A DNA stretch of 64,000 nucleotides, taken from Erinaceus europaeus (lineage: Eukaryota; Chordata; Mammalia; Eulipotyphla; Erinaceidae). Position 1 is the first letter of the stretch. Each line of letters starts with the position of its first letter. Position numbers and translations under genes: made by a program. This document shows, one piece after another, positions 1 to 11,711 of the stretch. The notes beneath the pieces were generated by a model that worked only from the letters and a program-made list of their open reading frames with translations, had not been told where the DNA came from and ran no database searches. The stretch spans positions 71,058,697 through 71,122,696 of the forward strand of contig NC_080162.1 in assembly GCF_950295315.1 (NCBI RefSeq), written 5' to 3'.

Positions 1-249
1 GCAACTCTGAGTCTCCATTGCTACTACCCTCAGAATCTGGAGCAGCAACAGGGAGGGACACCAGGGTACAGAGATCTAACCGGGAAACTCAGAAGACCTA
101 TACCTCGGTGGCATAGCTGAGGGGCTGTGAAAGTCTCTTTGCATAACCACTGGATTATCTCTGCCACACCCTGCTTTATCTCTTGGTCAGGAGTCAGTGA
201 TTAAGCTAAGAAGCCTATTGATAGTTTAAAAGCCCTCAGGCTCCCATAG

Positions 250-1598
250 CCTACAGGGGAAAAAAAAAAAAAGGCTTTTACACCACTGAACTCCAACTCA
301 GGGATTGAAAAAACTGTTAACTTATTTAAAATTGTTAAAACAACAAGAAAAAATATTGGAGACTCGAACCAGGACAAGAGTCCAGCTAAAAGTCCTCCAG
401 AGGGTGAAGCACAAAACAACGAGTTCAACATCCAAACATTAGCTAAGGAAATAATAACAGGAGTGAGTAAAGAATTTGAAAAAATTGGGGGCCGGGCGGT
501 GGCACAGTGGGTTAAGCGCATGTGGCGCAAAGCGCAGGAACCGGCGTAAGGATCCCGGTTCGAGCCCCCGGCTCCCCACCTGCAGGGGAGTCGCTTCACA
601 GGCGGTGAAGCAGGTCTGCAGGTGTCTGTCTTTCTCTCCCCCTCTCTGTCTTCTCCTCCTCTCTCCATTTCTCTCTGTCCTATCTAACAATGATGACATC
701 AATAACAACAATAATAACTATAACAACAATAAAACAACAAGGGCAACAAAAGGGAAAATAAATATAAAAAAAAAAAATTGTAATCAGAAATGCAGGAACA
801 ACAAATGAGAATATGGAAGAAAATTCTAATTATCTCATGGTTATTAGAGAGCTGAAAGCTGAAATCGCTGAGCTAAGAAGGCAACTAGCTGAACAAGCTA
901 AAACAGTATCAGAGCAGGGCAACAAAATAGATGAACTCCAGAAAGCAGTAGAGGGCAGAGAGAATAGAATCAATGAGGCTGAAGACAGAATTAGCAAGAT
1001 TGAGGATGAATTAGAGACAACTAAAAAAGAAGTAAGAGATCTCAAAAAGAGATTAAGAGATGCTGAAAACAACAACAGAGTCCTATGGGATGACTTCAAA
1101 AGAAACAATATACGCATTATTGGCTTACCAGAGGAAGAAAGAGAAGGGGAGGAAGAAAGCGTTCTCCAGGCCATAATAGCTGAAAATTTCTCTAGTCTAG
1201 ACAACACCAAAGACATAAAGATTCAAGAAGCCCAGAGGGTCCCAAACAGAATTAACCCAGACCTAAAGACACCAAGACATGTCATACTTAGATTGGAAAG
1301 GAATAAGGATAAAGAAAGGATCCTCAAGGCTGCAAGAGAAAAACAAAGAGTCACCTACAAAGGAAAACCCATAAGATTAGCAGCAGACTTCTCCATACAA
1401 ACACTACAGGCCAGAAGAGAATGGCAAGATATCTATCGAGTGCTCAATGAGAAAGGCTTTCAGCCAAGAATACTATATCCTGCTAGATTGTCATTCAGAC
1501 TAGATGGAAGCATCAAAACCTTCTCAGACAAGCAACAGTTGAAGGAAGCAACCATCACCAAGCCTGCCCTGAAAGAAGTTCTGAAAGGTCTCCTATAA
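250..1598 (+). pseudogene. L1 ORF1p (RNA-binding protein), split by a SINE
   Basis: The C-terminal 261 codons are open from 813. They show a coiled-coil heptad stretch (about residues 10-95 of this part) followed by the RRM-type core with NNIRIIGLPE and AREKQRVTYKGKP. The N-terminal part continues upstream in a different window frame, from about 250 to 486, because a ~290-base SINE was inserted between. No ATG is present at the expected N-terminus; open sequence starts after a TAG at 247. In the family ORF1p is a trimeric nucleic-acid chaperone that coats L1 RNA. Confidence 0.88.
489..779 (+). mobile_element. SINE type A inside L1 ORF1
   Basis: The head has box A-like GGCACAGTGGGTTAAG and box B-like GGTTCGAGCCC, then a pyrimidine-rich body and a CAATAA-rich tail. 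The direct repeat AAAAAATTG on both sides marks the insertion; its right copy merges with the A tail. Confidence 0.9.
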
Positions 1599-1654
1599 AC
1601 AGTCAGACCACCACAAATAGGACATATATCAAAACACTCTAAAACTCTACAAGA

Positions 1655-4600
1655 ATGGCGTTAAAATATCTTCAATCTTTGATATCAATAAATGTCAATG
1701 GCCTGAATTCACCTATTAAAAGACACAGAGTAGGAAGATGGATCAGAAAACACAACCCAACAATATGTTGTCTACAGGAAACTCACCTAACTCAACAAGA
1801 CAAACACAGACTTAAAGTGAAAGGATGGAAAACTATCATTCAAGCCAATGGCCCACAAAAAAAGGGCAGGAACAGCTATTCTCATATCTGACATGATAGA
1901 CTTTAAAATAGATAAGATTTAAAAAAATAGGAATGGACACTACTTAATGCTCAGAGGATCAGTCAATCAAGAGGACTTAACAATTATTAATATCTATGCA
2001 CCCAATGAGAAGCCATCTAAATACATCAAACTTCTACTGAAAGAGCTACAACAATATATTAACAGTAACACAATCATAGTAGGGGACTTCAACACCCCAC
2101 TATCTCAACTTGACAGATCATCCAGGCAGAAAATCAGTAAAGACATAAGGGAGCTAAATGAAGAGATAGATAAACTAGAACTATTGGACATTTTCAGAGT
2201 CATTCATCCCAAGAAACTGGAATACACATTTTACTCAAATCCACATGGATCATTCTCAAGGATAGACCATACGTTAGGCCACAAAGACAGCATCAGCCTA
2301 TTCAAGAGCACTGAAATCATCCCAAGCATCTTCTCAGACCACAGTGGAATTAAACTAACATTTAACAATCAACAAAAGATTAGTAACAGTGCCAAAATGT
2401 GGAAGCTCAACAGTACACTTCTTAACAACTTCTGGGTCAAAGAGGAAATCAAGGAAGAAATCAAAATGTTTCGAGAGTTTAATGAAAATGAAGACACAAG
2501 CTATCAAAATATTTGGGACACAGCTAAAGCAGTCCTAAGAGGGAAGTTCAAAGCTATACAAGCACACATTAGGAAACAAGAAAAGGCACAAATAAACAGC
2601 CTGATTGCACATCTCAAAGACCTAGAAGAAGAACAACAAAGGAATCCTAAAGCAACCAGAAGGACAGAAATTACTAAAGTTAGGGCAGAAATAAATAACA
2701 TTGAGAATAGGAAAACCATACAAAAGATCAATGAAAGTAAATGTTGGTTCTTCAAAAGAGTAAACAAAATCAACAAACCTTTAGCCAGACTCACAAAACA
2801 AAAAAGGGAGAAGACCCAAATAAATCGGATAGTAAATGAAAGAGGAGAAATCACAACAGACACTGCAGAAATTCAACATATCATGCGAGGCTTCTATGAA
2901 CAACTATATGCCACCAAGCTAGAGAACCTGGAAGAAATGAATGATTTCCTAGATACCTACCAACTTCCAAAACTAAGTAAAGAGGAAGTGGATAACATGA
3001 ACAGGCCCATCACAGCTAATGAAATTGAAACAGTTATCAAAAATCTTCCCAAAAATAAAAGTCCTGGACCAGATGGTTTTACAAATGAATTCTACAAAAC
3101 TTTCAAAGAAGAACTAATACCTCTACTTTTAAAAGTCTTCCAGAAGATTGAAGACACTGGAATACTCCCTGCTAGCTTCTATGAAGCCAACATCACCCTG
3201 ATACCAAAAGCAGACAGGGACACAACCAAAAAAGAAAACTACAGACCAATATCTCTGATGAACATAGATGCGAAAATATTGAACAAAATTCTAGCCAACC
3301 GGATACAGCAGTATATCAAAAAAAATGTTCATCATGACCAAGTGGGGTTTATCCCAGGCATGCAAGGTTGGTTTAATATACGTAAATCAATCAATGTGAT
3401 CCACCACATCAACAAAAGCAAGACCAAAAACCACATGGTCATATCAATAGATGCAGAGAAAGCCTTTGACAAAATACAACATCCCTTTATGATCAAAACA
3501 CTACAAAAAATAGGAATAGATGGAAAATTCCTGAAGATAGTGGAGTCTATATATAGCAAACCTACAGCCAACATCATACTCAATGGTGAAAAACTGGAAG
3601 CATTTCCCCTCAGATCAGGTACTAGACAGGGCTGCCCACTATCACCATTACTATTCAACATAGTGTTGGAAGTTCTTGCCATAGCAATCAGGCAGGAGCA
3701 AGGAATTAAAGGCATCCAGATTGGAAGAGAAGAAGTCAAACTCTCCTTATTTGCAGATGACATGATAGTATACATGGAAAAACCTAAGGAATCCAGCAAG
3801 AAGCTTTTGGAAATCATCAGGCAATACAGTAATGTGTCATGCTATAAAATTAACATTCAAAAGTCAGTGGCATTCCTCTATGCAAACACTAAGTTAGAAG
3901 AAATTGAAATCCAGAAATCAGTTCCTTTTTCTATAGCAACAAAAACTATAAAATATCTAGGAGTAAACCTAACCAAAGAAGTAAAAGACTTGTATACTGA
4001 AAATTATGAGTCACTACTCAAAGAAATTGAAAAAGACACAAAGAAGTGGAAAGATATTCCATGTTCATGGGATGGAAGAATTAACATCATCAAAATGAAT
4101 ATATTACCCAGAGCCATCTACAAATTTAATGCTATCCCCATCAAGATCCCAAGCACATTTTTTAGGAGAATAGAAAAAATGCTACAAATGTTTATCTGGA
4201 ACCAGAAAAGACCTAGAATTGCCAAAACAATCTTGAGAAAAAAGAACAGAACCGGAGGCATCACACTGCCAGATCTCAAACTGTATTATAGGGCCATTGT
4301 CATCAAAACTGCTTGGTACTGGAACATGAACAGACACACTGACCAGTGGAATAGAACTGAGAGCCCAGAAATGAGGCCCCACACGTATGGACATCTAATC
4401 TTTGACAAAGGGGCCCAGACTATTATATGGGGGAAGCAGAGTCTCTTCAACAAATCGTGTTGGAAACAATGGGTTGAAACATGCAGAAGAATGAAACTGA
4501 ATCACTGTATTTCACCAAATACAAAAGTAAATTCCAAGTGGATCAAGGACTTGGATGTTAGACCAGAAACTATCAGATACTTAGAGGAAAATATTGGCAG

Positions 4601-5481
4601 AACTTTTTTCCGCATAAATTTTAAAGACATTTTCAATGAAACGAATCCAATTACAAGGAAGACTAAGGCAAGTATAAACCTATGGGACTACATCAAATTA
4701 AAAAGCTTCTTCACAGCAAAAGAAACCACTACCCAAATCAAGAGACCCCTCACAGAATGGGAGAAGATCTTTACATGCCATACATCAGATAAGAGTTTAA
4801 TAACCAACATATATAAAGAGCTTGCCAGACTCAACAACAAGACAACAAATAACCCCATCCAAAAATGGGGGGAGGACTTGGACAGAATATTCACCACAGA
4901 AGAGATCCAAAAGCCTGAGAAACACATGAAAAAAATGCTCCAAGTCTCTGATTGTCAGAGAAATGCAAATCAATACAACAATGAGATATCACTTCACTCC
5001 TGTGAGAATGTCACACATCAGAAAAGGTAACAGCAGCAAATGCTGGAGAGGGTGTGGGGTCAAAGGAACCCTCCTGCACTGCTGGTGGGAATGTCAATTG
5101 GTCCAACCTCTGTGGAGAACAGTTTGGAGAACTCTCAGAAGGCTAGAAATGGACCTACCCTATGACCCTGCGATTCCCCTCCTGGGGATATATCCTAAGG
5201 AACCCAAAACAGTCATCCAAAAAGATCTGTGTACACATATGTTCTTGGCAGCACAATTTGTAATAGCCAAAACCTGGAAGCAACCCAGGTGTCCAACAAC
5301 AGATGAGTGGCTGAGCAAGTTGTGGTATATATACACAATGGAATACTACTCAGCTGTAAAAAATGGTGACTTCACCGTTTTCAGCCGATCTTGGATGGAC
5401 CTTGAAAAAATCATGTTGAGTGAAATAAGTCAGAAACAGAAGGATGAATACGGGATGATCTCACTCTCAGGCCGAAGTTGA
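1655..5481 (+). pseudogene. L1 ORF2p (endonuclease / reverse transcriptase), broken frame
   Basis: The product starts with the AP-endonuclease fold ([25 protein letters not shown] near 2335). A frameshift falls at about 1860 in a run of A and G, and an in-frame TAA lies at 1920-1922. The frame is then open to 5030 through the reverse transcriptase, with FADD at 3750-3761. A second frameshift near 4945 moves the C-terminal segment, including the cysteine-rich CWRGCG...HCWWEC region, into the frame ending at 5481. An intact protein would nick DNA and copy L1 and SINE RNA at the target. Confidence 0.93.
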
Positions 5482-5679
5482 AAAACAAGATTAGAAAAGA
5501 AAACACAAGTCGAACCTGAAATGGAATTGGAGTATTACACCAAAGTAAAAGACTCTGGGGTGGGTGGGTGGGTGGGGAGAATACAGGTCCATGAAAAATG
5601 ATGAATGAAATAGTGGGGGTTGTATTGTTAAATGGGAATCTGGGGAATGTTATGCATGTAAAAAAAAAAAAAAGAAGAA

Positions 5680-6222
5680 GTAGAAACGCAAAGCAGAAAT
5701 TGACTGAGTTTGGAGTATGGCACCACAGTAAGAAAGCAGAAGTACAGTAGAGTTTGCAGTGAGTACCTCCCTAATACTTCCTCTCCACTTTTCCAAGCTT
5801 TGGGTCCATGATTGCTCAACAATTTGTTTGGCTTTGTATGTTAACTCTCTTTTCAGTCACCAGGTTCCAGGTGTCATCAGGATGCCGGCCAGACTTCCCT
5901 GGATTGAAGACCCCACCAATGTGTCCTGGAGCTCAGCTTCCCCAGAGACCCACCCTACTAGGGAAAGAGAGAGGCAGACTGGGAGTATGGACCGACCAGT
6001 CAACGCCCATGTTCAGCGGGGAAGCAATTACAGAAGCCAGACCTTCTACCTTTTGCAACCCACAATGACCCTGGGTCCATGCTCCCAGAGGGATAGAGAA
6101 TGGGAAAGCTATCGGGGGAGGGGGTGGGATATGGAGATTGGGCGGTGGGAATTGTGTGGGGGTGTACCCCTCCTACCCTATGGTTTTGTTAATTAATCCT
6201 TTCTTAAATAAAAAAGAAAAAA
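5680..6222 (+). mobile_element. L1 3'UTR-like module, copy 1
   Basis: The start (5695-5735) resembles the L1 3'UTR stretch GGAGTATTGCACCAAAGTAA. It then runs into the recurrent module: CAACAATTTG, CCACCAGGTTCCAG, GGGAAGCAATTACAGAAGCC, and an end near TTAATCCTTTCTTAAATAAA. The transition suggests the module is the 3'UTR of another L1 subfamily. Confidence 0.7.
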
Positions 6223-6456
6223 AATATTACTGTTGAAAACATGAACTATTAGGCATAGCATGAAGTTTCCAAACTTCACATTTAAGAAAAATAAGTGATT
6301 CACTTAAAAATAAAGAATAAAGCCAGCATGATTATAAAATAACTATAACAAATGAAAATAACAAGAGATTTATGGTACACATCAAGAGGAACAATATTTG
6401 CATCATAGGAGCTCTAGGAGAAGAGAGGAGGAGAGGGAGAAAAGGACAGAATTCTT

Positions 6457-6662
6457 TTTAAAATTCTTTTTATTTATGATAGAGACAGTGGGAAATTAAA
6501 AATGGGAAGACAGAGGTGGAGAGAGAATGAGAGACATCTGCAGTGCTGCTTCACTGTTCATGAAGGTTCCCCTCTGCAGGTGGGGGTTGGGGGGCTTGGA
6601 CCTGGTTCTTTGTGCAATGTAAAATGTGATTTACCAGGGGGCACCACCACCTGGTCCCAGGA
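6457..6662 (-). mobile_element. SINE type B
   Basis: Flanked by an 11-base target-site duplication, ACAGAATTCTT (6446-6456 and 6663-6673). The head at the right end reads, on the minus strand, GGGACCAGGTGGTGGTGCC. Confidence 0.9.
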
Positions 6663-7073
6663 ACAGAATTCTTATTTGAAGAAATATTAATTGAGCTTTT
6701 GAGTTCATTTTTCCCCAAACTGAAGAAGGAAATAAGACTTTCAGTTTTAAAAAGCACCAAGGAAACAAAAAGCAAAAAACCCCATCTTATTAAGCTTATT
6801 AAGGCATATAATAATTTTAATGACAGAGATTATTGAAAGAAGTTGGAAAAAGCAACTCCCATTGGACTATCAGCTAATTTCTCAACAGAAACTCTAAAGG
6901 CTACAAAGGATTGGCAGGGCACAGTCAACATTTTGAATGGAAAAGACCTCCACTAAAGAATATTCAACTAGGTTATCAGGTTAGAAGTAGTAATGAAGAG
7001 CTTTTCAGACAAGCAACAGTTAAAGGACTCCACTAACAGTAAACCAGTCCTATAAACAAACAAACAAATAAAT

Positions 7074-7326
7074 GGGCTGGGCAGTGGTGTACCTGGTTAA
7101 GTACACATTATCAAGTGTAAGGACCCTGGTATAAACCCATGCAGGGGATCCACTTCATGATCTGTGAAGCAGTTTTGCAGGTGTCCCTCTGTCTCTCCCT
7201 CTATTTCATCCTCCTTTCTTAATTTATCTTTGTTCTACTGAATTAAAAAAAATTAAGAAAAAAGGCTTCCAGGAGCGGCAGATTCATAGTGGCAGCACTG
7301 AGCCTCAGTGATAACACTGGTGGCAA
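7074..7326 (+). mobile_element. SINE, older, with hairpin-bounded 3' tail module
   Basis: The head has TGGTGTACCTGGTTAAG. The body is followed by an A-rich stretch and then the tail module GGCTTCCAGGAGC...AACACTGGTGGC, a diverged version of the tail in the longer type A copies. Confidence 0.75.
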
Positions 7327-7353
7327 AATGATGATGATGATGAAAGGAAAACT

Positions 7354-7560
7354 AGGGAGTTGGGCAGTGGCGCAGCGGGTTAAGAGCACATGGCAGGTCT
7401 GCAGGTGTCTATCTTTCTCTCCTTTGTCTTTCCCTCCTCTCTCCATTTCTCTCTGTCCTATCCAACAATGATGACATCAATAATAACTACAACAATACAA
7501 TAACAAGGACAACAAAAGGAAATAAATAAATAAATAAATAAATATTAAAAAAAAGAAAGA
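7354..7560 (+). mobile_element. SINE type A, internal deletion
   Basis: The head GGCAGTGGCGCAGCGGGTTAAG runs to CACATGGC and then jumps directly to AGGTCTGCAGGTGTC. About 100 bases, including box B, are missing. The tail ends (AAAT)n. Confidence 0.85.
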
Positions 7561-7859
7561 AAAACTAGACGGATAGGACAGAAGTTGCAGGGCTAGAGGG
7601 GGTCCAATGGACTTTGGTGAATGCTCTTTGGTGGGTATGAGGTATGGTTGTAATACATTTTGAAGAGGTGAGTTGTGTTTCCATAACATACATACACTCC
7701 TCTGTGCCAGCTTTTTCAGACAGACAACAAAGCACAATGTTTTCCCGAGCGCTGTAATACCCTCATGGTATGCTGGGGGATTGAGCCTGAATTGCACAAA
7801 TGGCAAAGTAGATACTCTCTCGGGTAAGCTATCTCACCAGTTTCAAAGAATAACAACAA

Positions 7860-8171
7860 CAGTAATAATGGATATTATTATTATTACTATTACTACTACT
7901 ATTACTATTGCAGTTCTGGGACCTCACACATGTGTGCTTCTAATGTTCCCAGACTGATTTTCTCATCTTTTTATTTCAGATAGAGAGGGAAACAGAAACT
8001 GAATAGAAAGGGGAAAAGGACACAGAGAGGAGAGATGCTAAAGCACCACTCCATTGTCTGTGGAGCTTCCCCAGGTGCTATTCATGGTGTTTTCATGTGG
8101 TGCCAGGGCTCAAACCCATGTCCTCATGCATGGTAAAGCACTATATTGGATGAGTTACCACTGGTCTCCAG
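7860..8171 (-). mobile_element. Older SINE, degenerate
   Basis: On the minus strand the order is head, box B-like GGGTTTGAGCCC, purine/pyrimidine-biased middle and (TTATTA) tail. It is too diverged to assign beyond a tRNA-derived SINE. The ATT/ATA triplet run at 7870-7910 is its tail. Confidence 0.55.
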
Positions 8172-8281
8172 GATCAGCATTTTTTAACATTGATACTGGA
8201 AACTAAAACAAAGAGCATAATGCCTTCTAAATTTTACTGGAATATGATTTCTGACCGAAAATTCTGTATTAAAAATTACAA

Positions 8282-8795
8282 TCCAACCCAGGTGTCCAAC
8301 AACAGATGAGTGGCTGAGCAAGTTGTGGTATATATACACAATAGAATACTACTCAGCTGTAAAAAATGTTGACTTCACTGTTTTCAGCCAATCTTGGATG
8401 GACCTTGAAAACTTCATGTTAGGTGAAATAAGTCAGAAACAGGATGAAGGATGAATATGGGATGATCTCACTCTCAGGCAGAAGTTGAAAAACAAGATCA
8501 GAAAAGAAAACACAAGTAGAACCTGAAATGGAATTGGCGTATTGCACCAAAGTAAAAGACTCTGGGGTGGGTGGGTAGGGAGAATACAGGTCCATGAAGG
8601 ATGATAGAGGATCTAGTGGGGGTTGTATTATTATATAGGAAAGTGGGGAATGTTATGCATGTGGAAACTATTATATTTACTGTTGAATGTAAAACATTAA
8701 TTCCCCAATAAAGAAATAAAAAAATTATAAAAATACATAAGTAAAATCTGTAAAATAAATAAATAAATAAATAAAATCTTTAATAAAAAAGTTTA
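8282..8795 (+). mobile_element. L1 3' end, 5'-truncated
   Basis: Begins in the last part of ORF2 (CAACCCAGGTGTCCAACAAC, the same stretch as 5281 in the large L1) and runs through the 3'UTR to CCCCAATAAAGAAATAAA. The repeat AAAAATTACAA flanks it (8271-8281 and 8796-8806). It is closely similar to the large L1 but keeps the true 3' end that copy lacks. Confidence 0.9.
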
Positions 8796-8930
8796 AAAAA
8801 TTACAAATATGAGGGTAAATTTAAAACATTTTCAGATAAGAAAGATCATACAAAAATTATATCCCCTGAATCTTTTCTTAAAAGGAGGGACTTAAGAGGA
8901 ATATTAAGACACAAGATCCAGAAAACAGAC

Positions 8931-9056
8931 TTTTTTTTTTCCTTTTACGAGAATATTGGTCAGCTCTGACTTATGATGGTGTGGATGGAACCTAGGACTT
9001 TAGAGCTTCAGGCATGAGAATCTCTTTGGATGATTATGCTATCTCCCTTTCCCCAA
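8931..9056 (-). mobile_element. SINE type C
   Basis: Contains the type C core on the minus strand: ATAGCATAATCATCC, CATGCCTGAAGC and a box B-like GGTTCC, with the T-rich tail at its left end. Confidence 0.75.
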
Positions 9057-10085
9057 AACAGATTTCAATACAACAGAAAAGCAAAATAAATTCCCAAGAT
9101 GATAGCTGTGCACAGGTCTAAAAATCTACACTGTCTGGGAGTAACAGGATGGAGCGTTCTAGAGGAGACATTCAGGAGAAACTATAATCAAAAGAGTATC
9201 TGCTTATGCTTGACCACAGGAGACTTCTCATTTCTGTTACAGTTCAGGGGTAAATCAGGGAGTTACATAACAGATCAAGCAATTAAAAAGTAAAATATGT
9301 CAACTGGCATTTAGGATAAGCAAGATGGCTACAAAATAGAGAAGTATAATTATATCTTAATTTAGCTGTGAACAGGAATTATGGTCATATTAACTTCAAC
9401 AGGTAGTTTGATTTAGTCAAGCATGCTGATATAAGTACAGCTAGTGAGTGGGAAGAGATGATTTTGCATATTCATTTAGGGTGTGGCGATATCATCAGTA
9501 AAGACTGGAACAATTTTAAATGAAAGAACATGAGGGGTGGAAATGTTTAGAGTAAAATGCCCCTGTTTTATAGGCATAGTAGCACTTGTCTTAATTATAT
9601 TTATACAGTATTTTCATAAAAATAAAATGAAATCCAAAAAAGCCCATAATAAAAGAATCCCAAATTAAAAGTGATTTTAAAAGCTAAAATCACTTTTAGT
9701 TTTAAAACTTTGGATAATCACCCGAATCATCTTTTGAGCTGAGAAGAAGCATATATGTGGCACACACATCAACCATTATTAATTAATATCTTATGACCCA
9801 CAATTCTTCCCACACACAGAGCTAAATTATCTGTATTTCAAGGAGATTACATAAAAAACTTACTCAAAAAGCCAGATATACAAACTAAATGTTTTCATTT
9901 TATCAGATGAGAATGAATTAATGAATTATCAGATTAAGATGAATGTAACATTTTTAACAACAAATATATAGTTTGATCTGCTGTGCAAACACAGGATTAC
10001 TCTTTTATCTTTCATGAGCTGATAATTAATGGAATTAAGTACCTTGAATAAAAACAACACACAAAATTTGTGTAAGTGAAATTAC
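9057..10085. other. Intron 25 sequence, no recognised element
   Basis: About 1 kb of AT-rich intron downstream of exon 25. I see no gene or clear repeat family. A 13-base-arm inverted repeat is present at 9667-9697. Confidence 0.5.
9667..9697. repeat. Short perfect inverted repeat
   Basis: The arms AAAAGTGATTTTA and TAAAATCACTTTT are perfectly complementary around the five-base loop AAAGC. Confidence 0.8.
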
Positions 10086-10147
10086 CTGAAGAAAGTCACG
10101 AAGAACTGTACCAGGTCCATAAAATTGCTATGCTGGGAGAAGGCGAT
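10086..10147 (-). CDS. ATRN: Attractin, exon 25 (start of transmembrane helix)
   Basis: This 62-base exon was found by direct reading. The acceptor is CTGCCCCAG and the donor TTCAG|GTAATT. It encodes IAFSQHSNFMDLVQFFVTFF plus two bases of a Ser codon. It opens the single membrane-spanning helix of membrane attractin; the rest of the helix and the cytoplasmic tail should lie beyond the left edge. Phase is 0 in and 2 out. The GTAATT donor is weaker than the others. Confidence 0.92.
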
Positions 10148-10260
10148 CTGGGGCAGAAAAACATGCATTTAGACAGGTCAAATATGGCACCCCAACCCAG
10201 GCTTCTCAGGAGTTAAGCTGAAAGACATATTTTAAAATTTTAAAGAAGAGATGAATAAAC

Positions 10261-10284
10261 ACCCCCCCCCCCACACACACACAC
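10261..10284. repeat. C run followed by (CA)n
   Basis: A short low-complexity tract of eleven or so C then CACACACA, 110 bases upstream of exon 25 in gene direction. Confidence 0.8.
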
Positions 10285-10414
10285 AAGGGCAAGTACCTTG
10301 TTCCTTAAGTTTCTTCCCTTGCTTAATTACTAACCCAAAGTCGTATTTCAGGGCTTGTACACAGCCTACAATTCAGCTCCCCTCTGCTCCTAACATCAGA
10401 AAATGATTTGTTTC

Positions 10415-10775
10415 CTTTCTTTTTGTTTTTAAATTGAGGAGGCTAATAATGCTTTACAGTGCAGTCACTGACATATGCATTCAATTTCATTATGTAACAG
10501 GCGCCCAAAGTTTTCTTCCTAACCTCCTTCCCCCTTCCTCCCTAGGGTCCTTTGCTTTGGTGCAATACACCACATCCAGTCCATGTTTCACTCTGTGCTC
10601 TCTCTCCCCATTTCTAATTTATTAATTGCCACTAATAAGGGAGATCAGTTGATATTTGTCCTCTTTTTTGCTTTTCTCACTCAACACGATATCCTTAAGT
10701 TTCATCCAAGAGGATGCAAAGGAATAAGCTCACCATTTTTAACAGTTGAGTAGTATTCCATCATTTTACTTTGAC
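10415..10775 (-). mobile_element. L1 3' end fragment, minus strand
   Basis: The reverse complement matches the L1 3' region: CCAAAGCAAAGGACC, and near the right end GGAATACTACTCAACTG as in the large L1. It is in the sense direction of ATRN within intron 24. Confidence 0.75.
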
Positions 10776-10888
10776 CTTGAAAGACCTCTTGAGTTTCTTT
10801 ATGAAAAGCCCAATGATGGATAATTCTGTATGATACTTCCTTGTGCCTTACTAAACATTGCTCCTTTGCTTCAAATTCCAATTCTTGG

Positions 10889-11233
10889 GCGCTGGGTGGT
10901 AGCCAAGTGGGTTAAGCAAACATGGCACAAAGACTGGTGTAAAGATCCTGGTTTGAGCCTCTGGCTCCCCACCTGCAGGGGGGTCCCTTCACAGGAAGTG
11001 AAGCAGGTCTGCAGGTGTTTGTCTTTCTCTCCCCCACTGTCTTCACCTCCTCTCTTTATTTCTTTCTGTCCTATCCAACAGCAATAACAACAATAACAGC
11101 AGTAATGGTAAACAACAAAGGCAACAAACAAAAGGGAAAAAATGGCCTCCAGGAGCAGTGGATTTGCAGTGTAGGCACCGGAGCCCCAGCGATAACCCTG
11201 GAGGCAAAAACAAACAAACAAACAAACAAAAAT
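10889..11233 (+). mobile_element. SINE type A, long-tail form
   Basis: Complete 345-base copy flanked by the 13-base repeat TTCCAATTCTTGG (10876-10888 and 11234-11246). The tail module is bounded by GCCTCCAGG (11145-11153) and CCTGGAGGC (11197-11205), then (CAAA)n. Confidence 0.93.
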
Positions 11234-11352
11234 TTCCAATTCTTGGATCTATCTTGTGAGTAAACTCACCCTGCGGCCCCTCTTACTGACACTTATGTGC
11301 TCAGTATGTTCTCACTTTAGGCGTGTTCTTTTAAAACAAGCATCTTAGGTTG

Positions 11353-11488
11353 CCTGGGAGTTGGTACAATGGATAAAGTACTAGCCTCTCAAGCATGATA
11401 CCCTGTTTCTAATCCCCACCAGTGTATGTGCCGAAGTGATGTTCTGGTTTTCTCTTTCCTCTCTCATTAATTAATAAACATTTCTCAG
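11353..11488 (+). mobile_element. SINE type D
   Basis: The head GGAGTTGGTACAATGGATAAAG, a box B-like TTCTAATCCCC, a pyrimidine stretch and a TTAATTAATAAA tail indicate a tRNA-derived SINE distinct from types A-C. Confidence 0.7.
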
Positions 11489-11675
11489 GGACTGGGCAGT
11501 GGTGCACCTGGTTGAACACATGTTACAGTGTGTACCGATCTGGGTCCAACCCCCCCATCCCTACCTGTAGGGGAGAAACTTTATGAGCAGTAAAACTGCA
11601 CATATCTCTCTGTCTATCTCCCCTTCTTTTGATTTCTCCCTGCCTCTATCCAATACATAAATAGATTATATAAAA
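11489..11675 (+). mobile_element. SINE type B
   Basis: Head GGGCAGTGGTGCACCTGGTT and end CTATCCAATACATAAATAG; directly abuts the preceding type D copy. Confidence 0.8.
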
Positions 11676-11711
11676 TACTGAATGTAGCTCATCAAACTTA
11701 GGACTCTACAG

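Larger units (their letters stand above)
1..5660 (+). mobile_element. LINE-1, nearly full length, inactivated (antisense to ATRN)
   Basis: Bases 1 to about 250 look like the end of an L1 5'UTR. An ORF1 region, an intergenic gap and an ORF2 region follow, then a 3'UTR with a G-rich run (GGTGGGTGGGTGGG near 5560) and an A run at 5660. The 5' end lies outside the window, so its target-site duplication cannot be checked. A type A SINE interrupts ORF1, and ORF2 carries two frame breaks and a stop, so the copy cannot move itself. The dinucleotide-poor, A-rich coding strand is typical of mammalian L1. Confidence 0.93.

Noticed and set aside
2504..4927. Minus-strand open frames opposite L1 ORF2
   Set aside because: They are shadows of the ORF2 coding strand; composition and motifs belong to the plus frame.
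5628..6196. Open frames of 64-145 codons after the L1
   Set aside because: They lie in the repeated L1 3'UTR-like module, where the equivalent frames in other copies are broken.
1..10085. The next ATRN exon (rest of transmembrane helix) at the left edge
   Set aside because: No hydrophobic coding stretch with fitting phase-2 acceptor was found; the region is L1, SINEs and intron.
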